Source: Gammaproteobacteria bacterium
Lineage (GTDB): Bacteria; Pseudomonadota; Gammaproteobacteria; Steroidobacterales; Steroidobacteraceae
Length of the DNA: 11,397 nucleotides
Reading direction: 5' to 3'
Assembly (NCBI GenBank): GCA_028293725.1
Contig: JAQGOE010000262.1
Location: forward strand, 1-11,397
In this document: positions 6,999 through 11,397 of the stretch, piece after piece
How the letters are laid out: each line of letters starts with the position of its first letter
Numbering within the stretch: position 1 is the stretch's first letter
Notes under the pieces: model-generated
What the model saw: the letters and a program-made list of their open reading frames with translations, nothing else
Databases searched by the model: none
What the model was told of the DNA's origin: nothing
Program-made: the position numbers and the translations under genes

Positions 6999-7718
6999 TT
7001 GGCAACGGACGAACTCAACATAAGGGGCCTGACGGGCGTGGACATCACGCTCCGGATCGCTGGCCCCGGGACCCGGGCCTACGCCTTCATCATCGACTGG
7101 CACATCCGCCTGTTGGTGGCGCTTGCGTGGGTCCTGGCAGGTTTGCTGATCGGGCTGGTCGTGGGCCCCGCATTCAAGAAAACCACTTTCCCAATCCTCT
7201 TCGTTCTCCCCGCCCTCCTGATTTACTTTTTCTATCACCCGGTTCTCGAGGTGGTGATGCGAGGCCGAACCCCCGGTAAGCGGAAGGCCGGGGCACGGAT
7301 CGTGACTCTCGAGGGGGCTACGCCGGGCACCGGAGCGCTTCTATTGCGCAACCTCTTCCGCCTGATCGACTCGTTGCCCGTCCTATACCTCGTCGGGTTG
7401 GTGTGCTGCATTTTCACCGCCCAGCGTGTAAGGATCGGCGATCTCGCGGCGGGTACCGTTCTGGTTCTGGATGAGACAAAGGCGACCGGGTCGCTGGCCC
7501 TCGTGGGAACGCTTGCGCAGAACTCACGCCTGGAACCCGAAGCGGCGGCTCTCGTACAGGATCTCATCGACCGGTGGGCGGAGTTGAAGGAGGGCAGCAG
7601 AGAGTCGCTCGCGCGCGAGTTGCTCGTGAGGCTCGAGGCAGGGCTGGACCCGGTCCAGTTGGCGACGCTCGATGGAGCGGCACTACTGGCTCGGCTGGAA
7701 GCCCTTCTTGGTCGTTGA
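6999..7718 (+). CDS. RDD family membrane protein
   Basis: A 239-residue membrane protein. The RDD domain shows the opening GPGTRAYAFIID (residues 22-33, Arg26 and Asp33), three membrane segments (about 37-58, 64-84, 122-143) and the family's RGRTPGKRKAGARIV loop (88-102). Further conserved Arg/Asp positions appear in LLLRNLFRLIDSLP (114-127) and RIGDLAAGTVLV (145-156). A charged helical tail of about 80 residues follows. I chose the TTG at 6999, five bases after a GGCGGG stretch, because the family usually starts a few residues before the L-x-I/V-R segment seen here. A GTG at 6912 would add 29 unrelated residues and cover the dyad. It is followed by the overlapping SpoIIM-family gene; RDD/SpoIIM pairs next to MoxR/DUF58 are a conserved neighbourhood. 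Molecular role unknown; some RDD proteins have been linked to ion transport. Confidence 0.82.
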   Translation: MATDELNIRGLTGVDITLRIAGPGTRAYAFIIDWHIRLLVALAWVLAGLLIGLVVGPAFKKTTFPILFVLPALLIYFFYHPVLEVVMRGRTPGKRKAGARIVTLEGATPGTGALLLRNLFRLIDSLPVLYLVGLVCCIFTAQRVRIGDLAAGTVLVLDETKATGSLALVGTLAQNSRLEPEAAALVQDLIDRWAELKEGSRESLARELLVRLEAGLDPVQLATLDGAALLARLEALLGR

Positions 7719-8700
7719 GAATGGAACGGGTCGTGACGCGGCCTCATGGGTCAAAGCGCGCGCGCCAGATTGGCAAGGGCTGGCGACGGAGGTTAGTGAG
7801 GCAACCGGGCGCTCACGCGCGACCACCGCGGAAGCGTTGCAGACCCTCGAAGCCTATCGCGCCTTGGCACGCGATCTCGCCACCGCGCGGGAGTTGCTTC
7901 CGGGAAGCGCCGCAACCGCCGCGTTGGAAACGGCTTACTCGAGACTGCATGTGGCGGTCAGCCGCCCTCCCAGGTTGGGTCGATCCCGCTGGCTCACGCT
8001 CTTTCGCGAGCAGATTCCCGCCGCGGCGCGTTCCGTTCGCTCACTAACACTCTGGATCGCACTGCTGCTCGTACTCAGTGCGCTCGCCGGGTGGTGGTTG
8101 ATTTCGAGGTATCCGGAGCTGATCGGCCTCATCGCCAGCGAGCGGATGATCTCGGGTGTGGAGCAGGGCCACCTATGGACCGATCAACTGCTCAACGTTG
8201 CGCCGTCCTCGATTCTCTCGGTGCAGATCTTTTCCAACAATGCCGTGGTGGCGACCGGGGCATTCTGCGCCGGCATACTCCTGGGATTGGGCACTTTCTA
8301 CATGATCGCGCTCAATGGATTGATGCTGGGCGGGTTGCTCGCCTTCACCCATCAACACGGGCTGGGGCTGTCCCTGGTGCGCTTCATTCTCGCGCACGGC
8401 CCCGTGGAGCTGTCGGTCATTTGCCTCGCTGGAGCGGCCGGCACGGCCTTGGGCGAATCGCTGATCCGGCCCTCCGGTCCAACACGGGCTCAATCCTTCC
8501 GCGCCTGCGCGGAGCATTTGGGTCCGCTGCTGGTTGCTTGCGTACTGCTGCTACTCGGGGCAGGGTTGATCGAAGGTTTCATCTCGCCCAATGCGCGATT
8601 CTCGATTCCCTTCCGACTCACTGTCGGAGTCGGCTACTGGATTGCGATGCTGTTGCTTCTGAGTGGGAAAATGTTTCGGCGCTCGGCTCCCGCCTTGTAA
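7672..8700 (+). CDS. Stage II sporulation protein M (SpoIIM/DUF95) family membrane protein
   Basis: A membrane protein of up to 342 residues. A soluble helical N-terminal part begins with ASWVKARAPDWQGLA (24-38), the usual opening of this family. Membrane segments lie at about 125-146, 191-225, 240-262, 284-304 and 313-331. Signature stretches are FSNNAVVATGAFCAGILLGL (187-206) with an NG-x3-GG motif (215-221), HGPVELSVICLAGAAG (242-257) and IEGFISP (300-306). In non-sporulating bacteria this family has no sporulation role and typically neighbours RDD, MoxR and DUF58 genes. The start is uncertain: the ATG at 7672 overlaps the RDD gene by 47 bp and lacks a good Shine-Dalgarno. A TTG at 7708 has GGAAG six bases upstream and gives an N-terminus closer to the family. 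Confidence 0.88.
   Translation: MERHYWLGWKPFLVVENGTGRDAASWVKARAPDWQGLATEVSEATGRSRATTAEALQTLEAYRALARDLATARELLPGSAATAALETAYSRLHVAVSRPPRLGRSRWLTLFREQIPAAARSVRSLTLWIALLLVLSALAGWWLISRYPELIGLIASERMISGVEQGHLWTDQLLNVAPSSILSVQIFSNNAVVATGAFCAGILLGLGTFYMIALNGLMLGGLLAFTHQHGLGLSLVRFILAHGPVELSVICLAGAAGTALGESLIRPSGPTRAQSFRACAEHLGPLLVACVLLLLGAGLIEGFISPNARFSIPFRLTVGVGYWIAMLLLLSGKMFRRSAPAL
7697..7710 (+). promoter_or_regulatory. Alternative RBS and TTG start for the SpoIIM-family gene
   Basis: GGAAG at 7697-7701 is six bases ahead of an in-frame TTG at 7708. This start would remove 12 aromatic-rich residues that do not resemble the family and would cut the overlap with the RDD gene to 11 bp. Confidence 0.4.
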
Positions 8701-8701
8701 A

Positions 8702-10147
8702 ATGATGCTGACTGAACCACTGACAGGTCGACGCGTTGATTTCAGCGCAGCAGGGTTGCTGCTCGTGTTCTACTTTACATGGCACGATGCAATTGCCGCT
8801 GATCGGCAGTGGTATAGCTTAACCATCGATGGCAACCGCGTCGGTTATGCCTGGCACGATCACGATCGGCAATCTGGAAGCGCTAGCGACTCCGAAGTAA
8901 TGAGGATCGAGGTCGTGCAGTTGCGCAAGAGAGTGGCCCTCGAGATACGCAATGAAGTCATTCGAAGCTCCGCCGGTCTGCCGCAACGTATGGATGTCGA
9001 ATCGATTATTGGAACTACGCGAAATGGCTGGCAGGGTACGCTCAGTGCCGATGCTCGCACGCTCAGTGTGGTTGTTTCGGCAGCGGCCGGAGCGCGGACC
9101 TTTGCCGTTCCGGTCGATCTGATCCTGCCGGATCGATTGAGCGAAGCGCTCAAACCACTGTGGCGGGAGGGGCGTCGGGAAGTCGAAGTGCAGTATCTCG
9201 AGCCAACCGCCGCAAAGCCAATTGAGTTGCGTGCCGAACTTCTTTCGTCACCCAATACCGAGCCGCATGTCACGCAAGTCCGAACGAGCGAGACCATCGG
9301 ACACCAGAGCCATCAAGAAATCATTTGGATCGGCCAGGACGGCCTAGTTCTTCACAGGGAGCGGAAGTTTTTCGGCGCCACGCTCGTTTGGGAGCGATGT
9401 CTTCGCGACTGCGATTCACAAGTTGATAAGCCGTTCGATTTAATGTCGAAGCTTGTCGTGCAATCGCCTTACCGAATCCCCCCGGGCGCATTTGCCGGGC
9501 CCATTCGATATGTGATTTCGCGAGTAGACGGAGATGCTCCACGGATACCAGCGACGGGCGAGCAGGCTGTGGTCATGGACGGCTCGACAGCAATTCTGAC
9601 CGTTTGTGCTACCTGTGGGGTTCCCGAGCAACTGACGGAGTCAGAACGCCGGCGCTATCTTCAGTCGAACGCATGGGTACAAAGCGAGCTTCCGGAGATC
9701 AGAGACTTCGCGAATCGACATGGTCGGAGGGGAACGCAGAGACAGATCATGGATAATCTCGTTATCGCAGTTCGAAACCACATGACAGGGCCCGTCGATT
9801 ATCTGGGGTACGGAAGTGCGGCAGAGGCCCTGCGAACACGCTCGGGGGATTGCACGGAATATGCGGTGTTGCTTGCCGCGCTGGCGCGCGCTAGAGACAT
9901 TCCTAGTCGCGTCGCTTACGGACTCGTGTATGCGGACCGCTTCAGCGGAAAAAAAGATGTGTTCAGCCCACATGCGTGGGTACAAGTGTGGACGGGAACT
10001 CGATGGCAGAGCTATGACGCTGGGATCGGTGAGTTCGATGCCACCCACCTGGCTCTGGGCTTAGGGGACGGAGATCCACGCGACGTTCAGGCCGCTTTTG
10101 TGGTCCCGGCGGATTTGCGAATTGAGAAGCTAGGTCGCGTGCACTAG
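8702..10147 (+). CDS. Exported transglutaminase-like (papain-fold) protein
   Basis: A 481-residue protein. A hydrophobic segment at about residues 16-30 (SAAGLLLVFYFTW) ending AIAADRQW looks like a signal peptide or uncleaved anchor, so the bulk should be periplasmic. Residues about 33-330 form an uncharacterised beta-rich region with the YSLTIDGNRVGYAWHD opening common in proteins of this kind. The C-terminal transglutaminase core has the full Cys-His-Asp triad: Cys384 in SGDCTEYA, His424 in PHAWVQVW, Asp439 in SYDAG. In bacteria such domains may be peptidases, cross-linkers or amidases. Start: ATG ATG at 8702/8705, one base after the SpoIIM stop; I use 8702. An ATG at 8663 would overlap SpoIIM. 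The GC content is visibly lower than in the preceding genes. It is probably the end of the RDD-SpoIIM transcript, and its stop overlaps the convergent gene. Confidence 0.87.
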   Translation: MMLTEPLTGRRVDFSAAGLLLVFYFTWHDAIAADRQWYSLTIDGNRVGYAWHDHDRQSGSASDSEVMRIEVVQLRKRVALEIRNEVIRSSAGLPQRMDVESIIGTTRNGWQGTLSADARTLSVVVSAAAGARTFAVPVDLILPDRLSEALKPLWREGRREVEVQYLEPTAAKPIELRAELLSSPNTEPHVTQVRTSETIGHQSHQEIIWIGQDGLVLHRERKFFGATLVWERCLRDCDSQVDKPFDLMSKLVVQSPYRIPPGAFAGPIRYVISRVDGDAPRIPATGEQAVVMDGSTAILTVCATCGVPEQLTESERRRYLQSNAWVQSELPEIRDFANRHGRRGTQRQIMDNLVIAVRNHMTGPVDYLGYGSAAEALRTRSGDCTEYAVLLAALARARDIPSRVAYGLVYADRFSGKKDVFSPHAWVQVWTGTRWQSYDAGIGEFDATHLALGLGDGDPRDVQAAFVVPADLRIEKLGRVH

Positions 10148-10581
10148 GTTTTCGGTGTCGGTAGCCAGGTCGACGCGCCGATGTCGGGCAACTCTGACTT
10201 CTCGGGGAGCTTGGCTTCCGCGTCGTCTACCCACTGAAGTTTCTCGCCCGCCTCGGTGCCACCCGCCTCGATCGTGTAATCAGCCAAATCGCAGTAAGGA
10301 CTGTCAGGGGTGGTCACAACGTCGGCGGCATTGCTGCTAGATCCCGCCGCTACCGCCAGGCCAAGACCCAACGCGACTGGAATGCGTGCCGCGCGTTTCA
10401 CTGTATAAGAAACGCAAACATTTCCAGAGCAACCACTGAGAAATTCTTCTCTCTCCGGGACCGACATCAGATCCAGGTTGTGCACGCGTCGCTGGCAGCG
10501 CCCGCAGAAGTCCATTCCCGGTTGTGGCGACGCCGCCCAGCGCAGCGGACATGGAGAGGTGATTACGGGTACTCGTGCCAT
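10144..10581 (-). CDS. Small Cys-rich single-pass membrane protein (unknown function)
   Basis: 145 residues. The N-terminal about 60 residues hold a metal-site-like pattern: CP at 11-12, FCGRC (Cys26, Cys29), VHNL (His34), then Cys51 and Cys56. This recalls a small domain in many Bacteroidetes and proteobacterial proteins with a 'GRFC..C...V.....MS' core; I recognise it only by pattern. A basic KRAAR (62-66) precedes one hydrophobic segment (about 67-80), predicting the Cys-rich part in the cytosol and an acidic tail of about 60 residues outside, with one further Cys97. The start is the ATG at 10581 with a weak GAAG upstream. The stop TAG shares CTAG with the stop of the convergent transglutaminase gene. 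Whether it binds zinc or is a redox protein is not shown. Confidence 0.72.
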   Translation of the reverse strand: MARVPVITSPCPLRWAASPQPGMDFCGRCQRRVHNLDLMSVPEREEFLSGCSGNVCVSYTVKRAARIPVALGLGLAVAAGSSSNAADVVTTPDSPYCDLADYTIEAGGTEAGEKLQWVDDAEAKLPEKSELPDIGASTWLPTPKT

Positions 10582-10651
10582 TGGAGCATCTTCCCTCGGG
10601 AGTTAACCACTGTATTGAGGCTATTCCGTCGGAAAGCGCTTAGCAAGTGTT

Positions 10652-10667
10652 GGGTTCGCACGAACCC
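10652..10667. repeat. Perfect 16-bp inverted repeat
   Basis: GGGTTCG and CGAACCC are exact reverse complements around CA. As RNA this gives a short hairpin; as DNA it is an operator-sized palindrome. No poly-T follows. Confidence 0.5.
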
Positions 10668-10673
10668 TCGAGA

Positions 10674-10689
10674 CGGCCTTATGAGGCCG
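10674..10689. repeat. Perfect 16-bp inverted repeat with tetraloop
   Basis: CGGCCT and AGGCCG flank TATG. It starts six bases after the previous repeat, so the two make a tandem hairpin pair of equal length. Confidence 0.5.
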
Positions 10690-10715
10690 AATCTGGACTT
10701 TCGTCTGGGTCGGAG

Positions 10716-10753
10716 GCGCGCCTTCGTGCGCTAGGGTAATGCCAGTGCCCTAG
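10716..10753 (-). other. Two weaker stem-loops at the dehydrogenase stop codon
   Basis: CTAGGG (10731-10736) and CCCTAG (10748-10753) pair across an 11-base loop, and the right arm contains the dehydrogenase TAG. Next to it GCGC (10716-10719) pairs with GCGC (10728-10731). The two share base 10731, so both cannot form fully. Possible transcript-end structure, without a U tract. Confidence 0.35.
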
Positions 10754-11397
10754 TATCCCTTGGCGAGGTCGACCACCGAGAGCATCTTCTCGCCGTTCGC
10801 ATAACGACGCAGATTCTCGACCGCGAGCGACCAGCGGGACTCGCCGGGGAGATCTGATCGCGATGAGATGTGCGGTGTGATCAGGACGTGTGGCGCGTGC
10901 CAGAGCGGATTGTCGGGAGGCAGCGGCTCGGGGTCCACTACGTCTAGTCCCGCGCCAGCGAGGCGGTGCTCGTTCAAGGCGCTCACGAGATCCGCGGTCA
11001 CCGCGCTGGCGCCGCGGGCGATGTTGATGAAGTATGCCGTGGGCTTCAGAACCGCGAAGAACTTCGCGTCGTACATGCCTGTGGTCTGCGGAGTGAGCGG
11101 CACCGAGTTGACGATGACGTCCGCGGATTTCGCCAGAGTCAGCAGCTCGCCGGGTAGGCCAACATAACTGACGAAGTCGGGCTTGTCGTGATTGTTGTCA
11201 CGTGTTGCAACGACTTTCATACCCAGGCCGTGTGCCCGAATGGCAACCTCCGTACCGATACCGCCGAGCCCCACGACCAGCAGAGTCTTGCCGTCGAGTG
11301 TCTGGATGGGCGTCGTCGCCCCGTGTTCTACACTCCAGGCGCCTTTCGACGTGTCGACGGCGAAAGTATCGAGCCCATGCGCCAGAGCCAGGGTCAG
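10750..11397 (-). CDS. D-isomer-specific 2-hydroxyacid dehydrogenase, C-terminal part (runs off right edge)
   Basis: The frame is open to the edge, giving 215 residues without the start. The NAD-binding Rossmann motif is VGLGGIGTEVA (GxGxxG). The active-site Arg lies in INIARGASAV, the Glu in DVVDPEPLPPDNPLW and the His in LITPHISS, so the catalytic Arg-Glu-His set is complete. These enzymes reduce 2-keto acids or oxidise D-2-hydroxyacids with NAD(P)(H). The substrate-binding N-terminus, which would help choose among phosphoglycerate, glyoxylate/hydroxypyruvate and other specificities, is outside the window, so no gene symbol is given. It lies in the same direction as the Cys-rich gene but 168 bp upstream, so co-transcription is not implied. 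Confidence 0.92.
   Translation of the reverse strand: MTLALAHGLDTFAVDTSKGAWSVEHGATTPIQTLDGKTLLVVGLGGIGTEVAIRAHGLGMKVVATRDNNHDKPDFVSYVGLPGELLTLAKSADVIVNSVPLTPQTTGMYDAKFFAVLKPTAYFINIARGASAVTADLVSALNEHRLAGAGLDVVDPEPLPPDNPLWHAPHVLITPHISSRSDLPGESRWSLAVENLRRYANGEKMLSVVDLAKGY

Larger units (their letters stand above)
10582..10749. other. Intergenic region rich in stem-loops
   Basis: 168 bp between two minus-strand genes. No credible gene is seen. It contains two perfect inverted repeats and two weaker ones (listed separately), but no run of T after any stem on either strand, so it is not a canonical intrinsic terminator. It should hold the promoter of the Cys-rich gene; the best minus-strand candidate is a poor TTGCTA/TAGCCT pair 17 bp apart (about 10619-10647). 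Confidence 0.45.

Noticed and set aside
10652..10667. GGGTTCG resembling a tRNA T-arm
   Set aside because: No acceptor, D-arm or anticodon structure is found around it, and the loop is two bases rather than seven.
10480..10734. Plus-strand open frame of 84 codons across the intergenic stem-loop region
   Set aside because: It starts inside the Cys-rich gene on the opposite strand, is Arg-rich without recognisable features, and has no convincing RBS.
1..11397. CRISPR array, insertion sequence, phage or defence system
   Set aside because: No direct-repeat array, transposase, integrase or terminal repeats are seen. All major frames are assigned to envelope or metabolic families.

Overview
This is bacterial DNA of fairly high GC (spot counts about 52-67% per 60 bases). 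Genes are tightly packed, several starts are GTG or TTG, and most genes carry recognisable protein families. Signal peptides, a secreted transglutaminase-like protein and the gene families present point to a Gram-negative proteobacterium. A gammaproteobacterium is my best guess, but that is inference from resemblance, not from a marker gene.

Layout. (1) 1-213, minus: the N-terminus of a secreted protein that runs off the left edge. (2) 403-1623, plus: an alpha/beta-hydrolase epoxide hydrolase, divergent from (1) and preceded by a 21-bp near-perfect dyad abutting its ribosome-binding site. (3) 6878 down to 1639, minus: a compact five-gene operon in the order polytopic membrane protein, DUF4129 protein, DUF4350 protein, MoxR AAA+ ATPase, DUF58 protein. 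Junctions are 3 bp, a GTGA overlap, an ATGA overlap and 10 bp. (4) 6999-10147, plus: a divergent three-gene unit of RDD membrane protein, SpoIIM-family (DUF95) membrane protein and a periplasmic transglutaminase-like protein. (5) 10144-10581, minus: a small Cys-rich membrane protein whose stop codon shares a CTAG with the transglutaminase stop. (6) 10582-10749: an intergenic stretch with several stem-loops. (7) 10750-11397, minus: a D-2-hydroxyacid dehydrogenase cut by the right edge.

The core of the window is the divergent locus at 1639-10147. MoxR ATPases with DUF58 (vWA-like) partners are thought to act as chaperone or assembly modules. DUF4350, DUF4129, RDD and SpoIIM proteins recur beside them in many bacteria, including mycobacteria. 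Both arms probably start from one 120-bp control region (6879-6998) carrying two inverted repeats. I infer an envelope-associated machine: cytosolic MoxR ATPase, membrane-tethered DUF58, DUF4350 and DUF4129 adaptors, RDD/SpoIIM/5-TM membrane components, and a periplasmic Cys-His-Asp enzyme. Its substrate and function cannot be read from the sequence. The most notable point is that DUF4129 and the transglutaminase core, which are fused in TgpA-type proteins beside MoxR/DUF58 in pseudomonads, are separate proteins here on opposite strands.
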